Position numbers and translations under genes: made by a program
Notes under the pieces: generated by a model
Seen by the model: the letters and a program-made list of their open reading frames with translations, nothing else
Told to the model about the DNA's origin: nothing
Database searches by the model: none
Part shown: piece after piece, positions 44,326 to 54,812 of the stretch
Layout: every line of letters begins with the position of its first letter
How positions within the stretch are numbered: the first letter of the stretch is position 1
Assembly: GCA_018402345.1 (NCBI GenBank)
Contig: JAGYIV010000016.1
Location: forward strand, 62,001 to 126,000
Reading direction: 5' to 3'
Origin: Terrimicrobiaceae bacterium
GTDB taxonomy: Bacteria; Verrucomicrobiota; Verrucomicrobiia; Chthoniobacterales; Terrimicrobiaceae
Length of the DNA: 64,000 bases

Positions 44326-45282
44326 TTATTCCTCGAAGACGCCCATGGCGCGGAATTTCGCGTAGCGTTGATCGAGGAGTTTGTCGATCGGGGTTTTTGC
44401 GAGCGCGTGGAGTTCCTTGGAGACGGCCTGTTTGAGGTTTTCCGCGGATTGTTCTGGATCGCAGTGCGCACCGCCGACGGGTTCCGGGATGACGCCGTCC
44501 ACGAGTCCCATCGCGGTGAGGTCCGGGGCGCAGAGTTTGAGTGCCGCCGCCGCTTCCGGGGCATGTTTGCGGTGTTTCCAGAGGATGGCTGCGCATCCCT
44601 CGGGGCTGATGACCGAGTAGTAGGCGTTTTCCAGCATGAGGACGCGGTCTGCAACGCCGATGCCCAGGGCGCCGCCCGAGCCTCCTTCGCCGATGACGAC
44701 AGAGACGATCGGGGTGCGTAGGAGCATCATGTCGCGGATATTGACGGCGATGGCCTCGGCGATGTGGCGTTCCTCGGCGCCGATGCCCGGGTAGGCACCT
44801 GGGGTGTCGATGAGGGCGACGAACGGAAAGCCGAATTTCTCCGCGAGGCGCATGAGGCGGAGGGCCTTGCGGTAGCCCTCTGGGTGTGGGCTGCCGAAGT
44901 TGCGGTGCAGGTTTTCCTTGGTGTTGCGGCCTTTTTGCTGGCCGATGATGACACAGCGGATGCCATCGATCGTCGCTAGGCCGCCCGGCATGGAGGGGTC
45001 GTCACCGAAGAGGCGGTCGCCCTTGAGTTCCACGAAGTCGGTGCAGGCCATGCGAATGTAGTCGAGGAAGAACGGGCGCTCGATATGGCGGGAGATTTGG
45101 ACACGCTGCCAGGGGGTGAGGGAGCCGTAGATGCTGGTGCGCGTGGCGTCGATTTTTGCCTGCATGCTGGCGATCTCGGAGGCGAGGTCGATACGGCGTT
45201 CCTCGGATTGTTTTTTGAGTTCGGCGAGTTTTTGCTCGAGTTCAGCGACGGGTTTTTCGAAATCCAAGGTCTGTTTGTTCAT
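44326..45282 (-). CDS. accA: Acetyl-CoA carboxylase carboxyltransferase subunit alpha
   Basis: 318 residues, the usual AccA length. N-terminal coiled coil (DFEKPVAELEQKLAELKKQ), then PWQRVQISRHIERPFFLDYI, FGSPHPEGYRKALRLMRLAE and the oxyanion-hole GEGGSGGALGIG. With AccD it transfers carboxyl from biotin to acetyl-CoA, forming malonyl-CoA. It lies between lptF and the LysM gene with short gaps (24 and 8 bases). Confidence 0.96.
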   Translation of the reverse strand: MNKQTLDFEKPVAELEQKLAELKKQSEERRIDLASEIASMQAKIDATRTSIYGSLTPWQRVQISRHIERPFFLDYIRMACTDFVELKGDRLFGDDPSMPGGLATIDGIRCVIIGQQKGRNTKENLHRNFGSPHPEGYRKALRLMRLAEKFGFPFVALIDTPGAYPGIGAEERHIAEAIAVNIRDMMLLRTPIVSVVIGEGGSGGALGIGVADRVLMLENAYYSVISPEGCAAILWKHRKHAPEAAAALKLCAPDLTAMGLVDGVIPEPVGGAHCDPEQSAENLKQAVSKELHALAKTPIDKLLDQRYAKFRAMGVFEE

Positions 45283-45290
45283 GGAGCGCG

Positions 45291-46136
45291 TTATTTGATG
45301 AGCACGGGGGTTCCGGATTTCACCAGAACGTAAAGTTCGGCGAAATCCTCCGGCGAGAGAACGATGCCTGCGGGCATTGGCGGGGTGGTGCCGTCCTCGG
45401 CGGGCGCTGGCGGGGTGCGGATGGCGACAGGGCCTGGATTGACGAGGATCGAGCGTTCGGTGGCGGGATAGTCCTTGTGCCCGAAGGCCACACGGGTGTC
45501 GCCTTTGAGGGCGATGCGGTCGGCGACTTTGGCATCGACCTCACCGCTGGAGACACTCGCGGGGAGTTGCATGGAGAGCGGCGTGTAGTCCTTGAAGAAC
45601 GTGCCTTGGTTCATGAGGGTGACGAGGGATTTCGAGCGGTTGATGATGACCGCGGTGTCCGGCGAGGGGACGATGAGCGACTGGCCGATCTGGAGATTGA
45701 TGTTCGGCAGGTCATTTGCCCAGAAGATGAGTTCGGCGTTGCTCTTGAGTTGGGAGGCGATGCGGGCGAGCGAGTCTCCTTTTTTGACGGTGTAAACCGT
45801 GGTGCCCGGAGAGGTCTCTGGGTTTTTGAACAGGGCGAGGTTCACGCGGCCGAGAGCCTGACGCGCCTCCGGCACGGTCGGGGCAGCGGGGTGGGTCGAG
45901 AGGAACACGGCGAGCATGTCGCGGGATTCCATGGTTTGAGCGGCGACCTTGTCTTTGATTTCAGCCCAGGCCGCGATGCCCGGATCGGGCGTGGGTTCGG
46001 GCGTCGGTGTGGGCACCGCTGCCGCTTCCTGGGTGTCGAGTTTCTGGTCCTTGTAATAGAGTTCGTGGATAAAATACGCGCTGCCGCCGAGAATGGCCGC
46101 GACAAGGACGAGGATGGTCAGAGATTTGGGAATCAT
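45291..46136 (-). CDS. Membrane-anchored LysM-domain protein
   Basis: 281 residues. An N-terminal signal anchor (SLTILVLVAAILGGSAYFIH), a Pro-Thr-Glu linker (VPTPTPEPTPDPG), then one LysM domain TVYTVKKGDSLARIASQLKS ... NLQIGQSLIVP. The rest (about 160-281) resembles the N-terminal beta part of some L,D-transpeptidase-associated LysM proteins, but no catalytic HxxxCxxC-type motif is present. LysM binds peptidoglycan, so it should act in the periplasm. Confidence 0.8.
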   Translation of the reverse strand: MIPKSLTILVLVAAILGGSAYFIHELYYKDQKLDTQEAAAVPTPTPEPTPDPGIAAWAEIKDKVAAQTMESRDMLAVFLSTHPAAPTVPEARQALGRVNLALFKNPETSPGTTVYTVKKGDSLARIASQLKSNAELIFWANDLPNINLQIGQSLIVPSPDTAVIINRSKSLVTLMNQGTFFKDYTPLSMQLPASVSSGEVDAKVADRIALKGDTRVAFGHKDYPATERSILVNPGPVAIRTPPAPAEDGTTPPMPAGIVLSPEDFAELYVLVKSGTPVLIK

Positions 46137-46189
46137 TCGGAAAAGATGGGAAGGTTATGGGTTGCTTTTGGAAAATGGAACAATGGAAA

Positions 46190-46726
46190 TCAGGTGAGAC
46201 CGCGGCGTTTCCATTCCGCGACATTGTCGCCCGCTGAGCGCTGGATCATTTCCATCGAGAATTTGAGGAGGCAGACCTCCCAGACATCGTCCACGCCGGC
46301 GATCAATGCGCCGAAGGGGTCGTCGCCTGTTGAAATCTCCTCGCGCAGTCGCTCGACAGCCTCGTCCATGGGCTCCTTGACAAGTTTTTCCGTGAGGTCG
46401 GTCTTGCGAAATTGGAATCCGTAGCGGAGCACGCGGGCGGCATCGGGGTTCGCCTCGAGCCAGTCGGCAAAATCGCGCGCCTCGTTGCCGAAGCCCTCCA
46501 GAAGGACCTTGCGGAAGTGAACCGGAGACAAAATCCTTGGGCGTTCCGCCTCGATCGTGCCTGAGCGGATGCGGACGGTCTCGACCTCGTCGAGCGGTTC
46601 GGTGACCAGCGAGAAGTGGAAGCGGGTGGTCCCGAACGTCTCGATGGCACTGCGCGGCGGAACCACGATGCGGGTGTTTTCCATGGCGTAGTGGAAGTCG
46701 TGTTCTTGAAACATGGGGTGGACCAT
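46190..46726 (-). CDS. Conserved hypothetical protein
   Basis: 178 residues from ATG 46726 (ATG 46714 gives 174 and is equally possible). No signal peptide or membrane segment. The body looks alpha/beta: TRIVVPPRSAIETFGTTRFH, VETVRIRSGTIEAERPRIL, then helical FADWLEANPDAARVLRYGF. I do not recognise a domain. It is the first gene of the minus-strand operon and faces leuB with an 86-base divergent promoter region. Confidence 0.75.
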   Translation of the reverse strand: MVHPMFQEHDFHYAMENTRIVVPPRSAIETFGTTRFHFSLVTEPLDEVETVRIRSGTIEAERPRILSPVHFRKVLLEGFGNEARDFADWLEANPDAARVLRYGFQFRKTDLTEKLVKEPMDEAVERLREEISTGDDPFGALIAGVDDVWEVCLLKFSMEMIQRSAGDNVAEWKRRGLT

Positions 46727-46812
46727 AGCGCAGTGGGCGCGCGGGATTCAATCGCGTGTTGGCCCCGCGTTGCGCTTGATTCGGCGGGGGGGCGGCGATT
46801 AAATGCGCGTCC

Positions 46813-47922
46813 ATGAATTCCCGAAAGACTTTCCGTGTCGCCGTGCTGGCCGGCGACGGCATCGGTCCCGAAGTGATGACCGAGGGCCTGCGTGTCCTTG
46901 AAACCGCCGCCGCGAAACACGGCATCCCCCTTGAGCTGGATCATCAATTGGTCGGCGGGGCGGCCATTGATGCGGTCGGCCGGGCGTTGCCCCCCGAAAC
47001 GTTGGCGGCCTGTGAAGCGGCGGATGCGATTCTTTTCGGTTCGGTGGGCGGACCAAAATGGGAATCGCTGCCGGCGGCCGAGCAACCCGAGCGCGCGGCA
47101 TTGCTGCCATTGCGGAAGCATTTCGGGCTCTTTGCCAATCTCCGCCCCGCTGTCTGCCTGCCGGAACTCACCCACGCCTCGCCGATCCATCCGCGACTGG
47201 TCGAGGGAGGGTTCGATGTCCTCTGCGTGCGCGAACTCACCGGCGGTCTGTATTTCGGCGAGCCCAAGCACATCACCATCCGCGACGGCGAGGAGTGCGC
47301 GGTGGACACCATGGTTTACAAGGCCTCGGAGATTCGCCGGATTGCGAAGGTCGCCTTCGAGGCCGCAAAGGGGCGGCGCGGGGTGCTTACCTCGATCGAC
47401 AAGGCAAATGTGCTTCAAAACGGTGTCCTGTGGCGCCGGATTGTGACCGAAGTGGCGCAGGATTATCCCGAGGTGGCCTTGAACCACCTGTATGTGGACA
47501 ATGCGGCGATGCAATTGATCAAAAATCCAAAATCGTTCGATGTTGTTCTCGCCGAGAATCTTTTCGGTGACATCCTGAGCGACGAGATGGCCATGATCGC
47601 CGGTTCGCTCGGCATGTTGCCCAGTGCCAGCCTCGGAGCGGAGACCGGTGGTGGTTCGACGCGCTTCGGGATGTATGAACCGAGCGGCGGGACGGCGCCC
47701 GATATCGCTGGCAAGGGGATCGCAAATCCCATCGCACAAATCCTTTCCGTCGCCATGATGCTCCGCTTTTCGGGCGGTTTCGAGGCCGCTGCCTCGGAGA
47801 TCGAGGGAGCGGTCCGCTCGGTCATCGCTGCCGGCTTGCGCACTGGGGACATCCATACCGGAGACAATGCGTTGGTCGGGACATCCGAAATGGGCGACGC
47901 GATCGTGCGTGCGATGGCGTGA
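46813..47922 (+). CDS. leuB: 3-isopropylmalate dehydrogenase
   Basis: 369 residues. [18 protein letters not shown], the substrate helix [24 protein letters not shown] and [20 protein letters not shown] followed by the NAD loop [14 protein letters not shown] are all typical of LeuB rather than isocitrate dehydrogenase. It oxidatively decarboxylates 3-isopropylmalate in leucine synthesis. cimA, another branched-chain gene, is 8 kb downstream. Confidence 0.95.
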   Translation: MNSRKTFRVAVLAGDGIGPEVMTEGLRVLETAAAKHGIPLELDHQLVGGAAIDAVGRALPPETLAACEAADAILFGSVGGPKWESLPAAEQPERAALLPLRKHFGLFANLRPAVCLPELTHASPIHPRLVEGGFDVLCVRELTGGLYFGEPKHITIRDGEECAVDTMVYKASEIRRIAKVAFEAAKGRRGVLTSIDKANVLQNGVLWRRIVTEVAQDYPEVALNHLYVDNAAMQLIKNPKSFDVVLAENLFGDILSDEMAMIAGSLGMLPSASLGAETGGGSTRFGMYEPSGGTAPDIAGKGIANPIAQILSVAMMLRFSGGFEAAASEIEGAVRSVIAAGLRTGDIHTGDNALVGTSEMGDAIVRAMA

Positions 47923-48067
47923 GATTCTTTGTCTCCACTCCAACAAAATCTTGACGCCGCCCGCGCGCAAAACCACCTTGCACGACTCGAACGACACCCG
48001 AGGTGCATCTTCCGGCCACCCGCCGCCACAGGCCTGCCTCCCCCGGGCCACAGTTCACTGGATTTAA

Positions 48068-49123
<1,056 letters not shown>

Positions 49124-49165
49124 TCTTCCCGCCAGCGGAAGCGGGTCTCCATTTCCGGTTGCCTG

Positions 49166-49975
49166 ATGAACAGACTCAATATCGCACTCGCAGTCGGCCT
49201 TGTGGCAGTGGGCATTTATTTGTCCACGCTCTCCGCCGAGTCGTTGGGAGCGATGAAGGCGAATTTCATGTCGCTTCTCTCGCCGTTTTTGAGAACCGGC
49301 ACGGCGGTGCAGCAAAACATCGGGTCCTTCGGGCAGCGGTTGAAAACCCTCGACGAACTCGAGGTTGAGAACACGCAACTGAAGACGGAAAACCGCGCCC
49401 TGCGCGCCGAGAACGCCTTGATGCGTGAGACCCAGTCTGAAAACCAGCGGTTGAGGTTGGCCCTCGATTTCAGGGCGCGTTCCCCGCACCGCCTGGTGGC
49501 TGCGAGGATCATTTCCCGGGATTCCTCCACTTGGTGGAACACAGTGAGAATCAATCGCGGGTTCGAGGACGGCGTCGAGGCGGACCAACCGGTGGTCACC
49601 GACAACGGACTGGTGGGAAAAACGGCCACCGTTTCCAAAAACGAGGCGATTGTGATTCTTGTCACCGACGAGTCGTGCCAGATCGGTGCCAAAATCGAGG
49701 GCACCCGCGAGCAGGGGATCGTTAGCGGTGTGCGTGTCCAAGAGCACGCACAGGAGGGAATCCTGCAAATGAAATTCCTGTCGAAAAACGCAAAGATCAC
49801 GGCAGACATGGAGGTGCTGACAGCGGGGGTTGCTCATGGTTCGTTTCCGCCCGGCATTGTGATCGGCAAGGTGCGCGAGTTCCAGCGCCGGGCCCTGGAC
49901 GGCCAGGCTGTTGTCGAACCGGCTGTGGATCTTTCCGCCATCGAGGATGTCTTTGTCCTTGTCGGGAAAAAATGA
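49166..49975 (+). CDS. mreC: Rod-shape-determining protein MreC
   Basis: 269 residues. N-terminal membrane anchor (LNIALAVGLVAVGIYLSTL), a coiled coil (ELEVENTQLKTENRALRAEN) and the two-lobed beta domain with VAARIISRDSSTWWNTVRIN and VVTDNGLVGKTATVS. It bridges MreB, MreD and PBP2 in the periplasm. The stop overlaps the mreD ATG by four bases. Confidence 0.93.
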   Translation: MNRLNIALAVGLVAVGIYLSTLSAESLGAMKANFMSLLSPFLRTGTAVQQNIGSFGQRLKTLDELEVENTQLKTENRALRAENALMRETQSENQRLRLALDFRARSPHRLVAARIISRDSSTWWNTVRINRGFEDGVEADQPVVTDNGLVGKTATVSKNEAIVILVTDESCQIGAKIEGTREQGIVSGVRVQEHAQEGILQMKFLSKNAKITADMEVLTAGVAHGSFPPGIVIGKVREFQRRALDGQAVVEPAVDLSAIEDVFVLVGKK

Positions 49976-50520
49976 AGGCGTTGATCGATCTATTGGCGCT
50001 TTTTTTGGGCGTGTTTATCGCATTTGTCGTCCAGCATGCATTGCCGCCGATGGACGGTCTGCACGGGGCGCGGGTCATGCTGGCGCCGTTGGTGTTTTGT
50101 TATGGGGCAATTGTTTTGCCCTTTCCTGCGATGCTCGCGGCGGCTTTTTACATGGGATTGTTCAGCGATCTTTTTTACCTGCATCTTGCCGGTGGCGAGG
50201 TTGAAATTCCGCTGGGTGTTTCTATTATCTACTTTGTGATCCTTGGATGTCTGGTCGGCGGTTTTAGGAATCGCCCAGAAGCGACAAAAATCTGGGTGTT
50301 CTCGTTGTTGAGCGGGGTTGGAACCAGTGCGTTTCTATTGATGCAGTTTTTGTTGATCACTTGGCACCGCGGGGGTTGGGATTGGGCGGAGGCGGCGGCT
50401 TGGAGGATCTTGGCACCCGGGGTGATGGTGGCATTGCTTGCTCCGCTGTTCCACTTGATCGCCTCGCATATCGACCATCTTATTCCCGACTTCTCCCGGC
50501 GGAGGGTGCAGCGGAGATGA
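49972..50520 (+). CDS. mreD: Rod-shape-determining protein MreD
   Basis: 182 residues, mostly membrane helices: LIDLLALFLGVFIAFVVQHA, FPAMLAAAFYMGLFSDLFYL and SIIYFVILGCLVGG. The GLFSDLFYLH motif matches the MreD pattern of Gly-x-x-x-Asp. Sequence conservation in this family is low, so the call rests on size, topology and position between mreC and mrdA, overlapping both by four bases. Confidence 0.85.
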   Translation: MKALIDLLALFLGVFIAFVVQHALPPMDGLHGARVMLAPLVFCYGAIVLPFPAMLAAAFYMGLFSDLFYLHLAGGEVEIPLGVSIIYFVILGCLVGGFRNRPEATKIWVFSLLSGVGTSAFLLMQFLLITWHRGGWDWAEAAAWRILAPGVMVALLAPLFHLIASHIDHLIPDFSRRRVQRR

Positions 50521-52715
50521 AGCGCGCGCGTCCGAGATCCCGCATCATGTTCCTCGGGGTGTTGATCCTTTTGGGCATGGTTGCTGTGGTTGCGCGGTTG
50601 TGGACCGTGCAGGTTGTGGACGGCAAGAAATACGCCGCGCGGATCAACACGAGCTCGCAGGTCAGTGTGAGGATTCCCGCGGTGCGCGGAGAGATTCTCG
50701 ACCGCAATGATGTGAAGCTCGTCGAAAACCGGGCCAGTTTCGAGGTCGACTTTTATCTGCCCGACATGGTGCGGGCGTATCGGGAGGTGAACGGAAGCAC
50801 GCCGATGACCGACTACCGCGGGCGTGTGCACGGCATGGCGCGTGATTTGCGCGAGGCGGATGTGTCGAAGATCGTGTCCGAAATGGTGATTCCGCAGATG
50901 GAGGAGATCGGCGTGGCGCGCGACTACAATGCGAATGCGCTGCAGATGCATTACCGCACGAACCGGGAGGTGCCCTACAACTACCGGCAGGATTTAACAT
51001 TCGAGGAGATGGCGCTGTTCTCCGAGAAAAACCTTGGTCTTCCAGGAGTGAATGTCGGAGTGAAGCCCGTGCGGTGGTATGTTTACGGATCCTTGGCCTC
51101 GCACCTGCTTGGGTATGTGGGATCCCCCCGCGAGCTCGACAAGCTGCCCGATCTTCGGGAATTCAATTTCTACGAGCCCGATGTGGAAGGAAAGGCGCAG
51201 ATCGAGTTGCACATGAACTCGTATTTGAAGGGAAAGCCCGGGGCGCGCATCCTGCAGCGCAATGCCAAGGGGGTAATCGAGGACGAGGTGGGACGCCGCG
51301 AGCCGACCCAAGGGGACAATGTGCACCTCACGATCGACGCCAGGATCCAATCGATCGTCGAGCAGGCGCTGAGGGTTGTCGGGCGTGGCGCGGCGGTGGT
51401 GCTCGATCCGCGAAACGGGGACATCCTCGCCATGGCCTCGGTGCCCTCCTTCGATCCGAATGTGTTCATCCCCTCGATCTCGGCGACCAATTGGAAAGAG
51501 ATCAACAAGGACGAGACGAACCCGCTGGTGAACCGTGCGATCAGCGCGTATGCGCCGGGATCGACCTACAAAATCCCGATCGCCCTTGCCGGCATGCGTG
51601 CCGGTCTCGGGGGGACATGTTTCACCTGCTACGGTGGGGTTCAATACGGCAACAAATACATGCGCTGCTGGATCGCTGAAAAGAAGCGAACCCACGGGCG
51701 GTTGGATTTGGCAGATGCCATCAAGGTGTCGTGCAACGCGTTTTTCTACCAGTTCGGCAATGCCGCCGGGATCGACCAGATCGTTGCCACAGGCAACATG
51801 CTCGGCTTTGGTCAACGAAGTGGTCTGCCACTCTCCGGCGAGTCGCCGGGCGTCTTGCCAGGCCCCGAATGGCTGTCGAGTGTCAATCCACGCGCCAGGT
51901 GGTCGAACGGCCTGACCGCCAACACTGCGATCGGGCAGGGGGATGTGTTGGCGACGCCGTTGCAGATGGCCGTCGCCACCGCCGCCGTGGCCAACGGCGG
52001 CACGGTCTATTATCCCCGCTTGATCGACCGCGTGGTCGATCAGGAGGGCCGGATTGTCTTGCAGGATCCTCCGCGCGTGCGTGCCGATTTGATCAAGGAC
52101 GCCGGGATCACGAAGGAACAACTCGACGAGGTGCGCCTGGGAATGTGGGAGGTTGTCAATGAGGGTGGCGGCACGGCGGGCCGGGCCAAGAATGCCGATA
52201 TGCCCACGGCCGGAAAAACCGGCACGGCGCAGTTCTGGCGCTCCGGCATCAAGGACAACCATGCATGGTTCATTGCGTTCGCCCCGTATGAAAACCCGGA
52301 ATACGTGGTTGTGATCCTGGTGCAGGGAGCCAAGTCCGGCGGAGGGGTTGCGGCGCCGATCACGGCAAAAATCCTGAAGGAAATCCACAACTACAAGAGC
52401 GGGGGAGAGATCGAGCTTGCTGCGCTGGAACCCGCAAAGGGGAACTTTCTTTTCACGGAAAGCATTGATTTCAATCGTGAAGCACCTGCGGTGAACAAGC
52501 TTTACGATGATGGCGAAACAGCGGAGAATCCTTCCGCCACCGCACAGGAAAACAGACCCTCTGGCGCCCCGAATGTGCGGGAGGACGCCGATGCCGCCGG
52601 TCGCGTGAACAACAAACCCGCCCCGGCGGGAGCGGAGAGGCAAAAAGAGAAACCCAACAACCCGATACAGCAAATTTTCCGCTTCTTTGGCGGCAAGAAG
52701 AAAGAAACCCCTTAG
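50517..52715 (+). CDS. mrdA: Penicillin-binding protein 2 (elongasome transpeptidase)
   Basis: 732 residues from ATG 50517. Membrane anchor (MFLGVLILLGMVAVVARLWT), pedestal domain with RIPAVRGEILDRN, and transpeptidase domain with SxxK at S349 (PGSTYKIPIA), SCN in IKVSCNAFFYQ and KTG at K567 (AGKTGTAQFW). It cross-links peptidoglycan during elongation. After the catalytic domain (about residue 625) there is a roughly 100-residue charged, Pro/Ala/Asn-rich tail ending in IQQIFRFFGGKKKETP, unusual for PBP2. Overlaps mreD by four bases. Confidence 0.94.
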   Translation: MKRARPRSRIMFLGVLILLGMVAVVARLWTVQVVDGKKYAARINTSSQVSVRIPAVRGEILDRNDVKLVENRASFEVDFYLPDMVRAYREVNGSTPMTDYRGRVHGMARDLREADVSKIVSEMVIPQMEEIGVARDYNANALQMHYRTNREVPYNYRQDLTFEEMALFSEKNLGLPGVNVGVKPVRWYVYGSLASHLLGYVGSPRELDKLPDLREFNFYEPDVEGKAQIELHMNSYLKGKPGARILQRNAKGVIEDEVGRREPTQGDNVHLTIDARIQSIVEQALRVVGRGAAVVLDPRNGDILAMASVPSFDPNVFIPSISATNWKEINKDETNPLVNRAISAYAPGSTYKIPIALAGMRAGLGGTCFTCYGGVQYGNKYMRCWIAEKKRTHGRLDLADAIKVSCNAFFYQFGNAAGIDQIVATGNMLGFGQRSGLPLSGESPGVLPGPEWLSSVNPRARWSNGLTANTAIGQGDVLATPLQMAVATAAVANGGTVYYPRLIDRVVDQEGRIVLQDPPRVRADLIKDAGITKEQLDEVRLGMWEVVNEGGGTAGRAKNADMPTAGKTGTAQFWRSGIKDNHAWFIAFAPYENPEYVVVILVQGAKSGGGVAAPITAKILKEIHNYKSGGEIELAALEPAKGNFLFTESIDFNREAPAVNKLYDDGETAENPSATAQENRPSGAPNVREDADAAGRVNNKPAPAGAERQKEKPNNPIQQIFRFFGGKKKETP

Positions 52716-52790
52716 GCACCTTCCCGCCGGCCTGACCGGCAAAACATTTCAACACCCACGGTCCAACCGTGAACACTCCATACACACCCC

Positions 52791-54371
52791 ATGTTAGAAA
52801 CAGTAAAAAAAATTTTAGGATTCGGAAAAAAATCCACCGGCATCAAGCTGGTGATCAGCTGCGAGAAGTTGGAGAAGCGCGTCGCGCTCCTCGAGAACAA
52901 CCGGCTTGAGGAATACAACATCGAGCGCGACACCGACCGCAATATCGTCGGCAGCATTTTCAAGGGCAAGGTCCGGAACATCGAACCGGGCATCAAGGCG
53001 ATGTTCGTCGATATCGGGTTCGACAAAAACGCGTTTTTGCAGTTCTGGGACGCCATTCCGGCCGCTTTGGACAGCGGGATCGAGTCTGTGACCCGGGGCA
53101 ACGGGAACGCCCGCAAAAAAGCGCCGCGCATCACCCACAAGGATGTCCCGAGAATCTACCCCGTCGGGTCGGATGTCCTCGTGCAGGTCAAAAAGGGGCC
53201 GATCAGCAACAAGGGGCCGCGCATCACGACCGATATCAGTCTTCCAGGCCGCTATCTCGTGCTCATGCCCTTCAACGACCAGTTCGGCATCTCCCGCAAG
53301 ATCGAGGATCCGAAAGAGCGGGACCGCCTCCGCAAGATTCTTCGCGAACTCGACGTGCCCGAGGGCATGGGGGTGATCATGCGCACCGTCGGTGCGGGTC
53401 AACGGGCACGGTATTTTGTGCGCGACCTGAGCATCCTCCTCGAGCAATGGGCGCAGGTGCAGAAGGGACTCGAGGAAAAACCGGCGCCGGCATGCCTCTT
53501 CCAGGAACCCGATCTCATCGAGCGCTCGGTGCGGGATTTTCTCACCGACGAGGTCGATGCCGTGATCATCGACGACGCCAAGGCCGCTGAGAGCATGCAG
53601 CAGATGGTCGGCCAGATTTCCAAGAGGGCGAAGAAATCCATCCAGCACTACAGCGGGGCGCAGCCGATCTTCGAGTGCTTCGGGGTGAAGGCGCAGATCG
53701 ACGCCGCGTTCCACCGCCAGGTGTGGCTGCCCTGTGGCGGCTATATCGTGATCGACGAGACCGAGGCGATGATCGCTGTCGATGTGAACACCGGCCGCAA
53801 CAAGGGGGCCAAGGACATGGAGAAGACAATCCTCCAGACGAATCTCGAGGCTGCCGAGGAAATCGCCCGCCAGCTCCGCCTGCGGAATATCGGCGGGCTG
53901 ATCGTGGTCGATTTCATCGACATGAAGAACCGCAAGGACCAGCAGGCCGTTTATGTGAAGGTCCGCGAGCGCCTCAAGCGCGACAAGGCGCGCACGCATG
54001 TGCTGCCGATCTCGCAGCTCGGCCTCATGGAGATGACCCGCCAGCGCGCAAACGAGAGCCTGGCCAGTTCGATTTTCATGCCGTGTCCGCACTGCTCAGG
54101 CAAGGGCGTCATCAAGAGCCCGATGACCATGAGTGTGGAACTCCAGCGCGACCTCCACTCCGTGATGCGCAAATACCAGGAAAGCGTCCACGACATCCGC
54201 GTTACCGTGCATCCCGACCTGCTGAAGCGCCTGCGCACCGAGGACGAGGAGCACCTGGTCGATATCGAGAGGCGCTATGCCGGTCGCTTGGCCTTCCGTG
54301 CCGATCCGACATTCCACCAGGAGAAATACGTGATCGCAAATGCCCAGACCGGCGATGAGTTGAAGGCATAG
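52791..54371 (+). CDS. rng: Ribonuclease G/E family endoribonuclease
   Basis: 526 residues. The S1-like domain (GSIFKGKVRNIEPGIKAMFV) is interrupted by a basic insert (about 85-130), as in RNase E/G; the catalytic aspartates are in MIAVDVNTGRN near 329 and VVDFIDMKNRKDQQ near 371; zinc-link cysteines C432 and C435 in CPHCSGKG. No C-terminal RNase E scaffold, so RNase G length. It matures rRNA and starts mRNA decay. The N-terminus ETVKKILGFGKKS is an extra basic amphipathic stretch. Location after mrdA is classical. Confidence 0.94.
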   Translation: MLETVKKILGFGKKSTGIKLVISCEKLEKRVALLENNRLEEYNIERDTDRNIVGSIFKGKVRNIEPGIKAMFVDIGFDKNAFLQFWDAIPAALDSGIESVTRGNGNARKKAPRITHKDVPRIYPVGSDVLVQVKKGPISNKGPRITTDISLPGRYLVLMPFNDQFGISRKIEDPKERDRLRKILRELDVPEGMGVIMRTVGAGQRARYFVRDLSILLEQWAQVQKGLEEKPAPACLFQEPDLIERSVRDFLTDEVDAVIIDDAKAAESMQQMVGQISKRAKKSIQHYSGAQPIFECFGVKAQIDAAFHRQVWLPCGGYIVIDETEAMIAVDVNTGRNKGAKDMEKTILQTNLEAAEEIARQLRLRNIGGLIVVDFIDMKNRKDQQAVYVKVRERLKRDKARTHVLPISQLGLMEMTRQRANESLASSIFMPCPHCSGKGVIKSPMTMSVELQRDLHSVMRKYQESVHDIRVTVHPDLLKRLRTEDEEHLVDIERRYAGRLAFRADPTFHQEKYVIANAQTGDELKA

Positions 54372-54437
54372 GGTGGCGCGATTGTTTTTCAATTTCAGCC
54401 TTGTGGGCGTTGGATGACCCTGCGCTAATTTCTCAGC

Positions 54438-54812
54438 ATGTCCAAATCGGCAAAATCAATCTGCCTCGAGGAGACTCGGGCCTTGGCAAGTTCGGAGATG
54501 CGGGAGGTTGTTGAACCCAAAGCCTGCACAGTGGCCGAAAAAATCGAGGAATTCGTCCTGAAGCTCGGGTATTCAAACGCCCAAGCGCTGAGCGTGATCG
54601 TGCAGCTTCTGACCCGTGGCAAGGTGCGTGTGGATTTTCGGGACTACAGCCAGCGGCTGCAGTTGGTCTCGCAGACGGATATCATGCCACGCGCGGAGGC
54701 GGTGGCGTTGTTCGACGCGTATCTGGCCGAGATCGAGAATCGTGACGATTCCTCTGCCATGGAATTCACGCAGAAGATCATGATTCAAGCGCCCCGGCGT
54801 CCCGCGGGCTGA
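54438..54812 (+). CDS. Hypothetical protein
   Basis: 124 residues, soluble and probably helical (AEKIEEFVLKLGYSNAQALS, then VRVDFRDYSQRLQLVSQ, MPRAEAVALFDAYLAEIENR). No recognised domain. Its last 35 bases overlap the convergent DUF4126-like gene. A 66-base gap separates it from rng. Coding character is supported by its codon usage and clean reading frame but homologues are unknown to me. Confidence 0.6.
   Translation: MSKSAKSICLEETRALASSEMREVVEPKACTVAEKIEEFVLKLGYSNAQALSVIVQLLTRGKVRVDFRDYSQRLQLVSQTDIMPRAEAVALFDAYLAEIENRDDSSAMEFTQKIMIQAPRRPAG

Noticed and set aside
50994-52742. Long minus-strand frame opposite mrdA (582 codons)
   Set aside because: Overlaps the catalytic domain of PBP2 on the other strand; composition (His, Arg, Gly rich) is that of a shadow frame.
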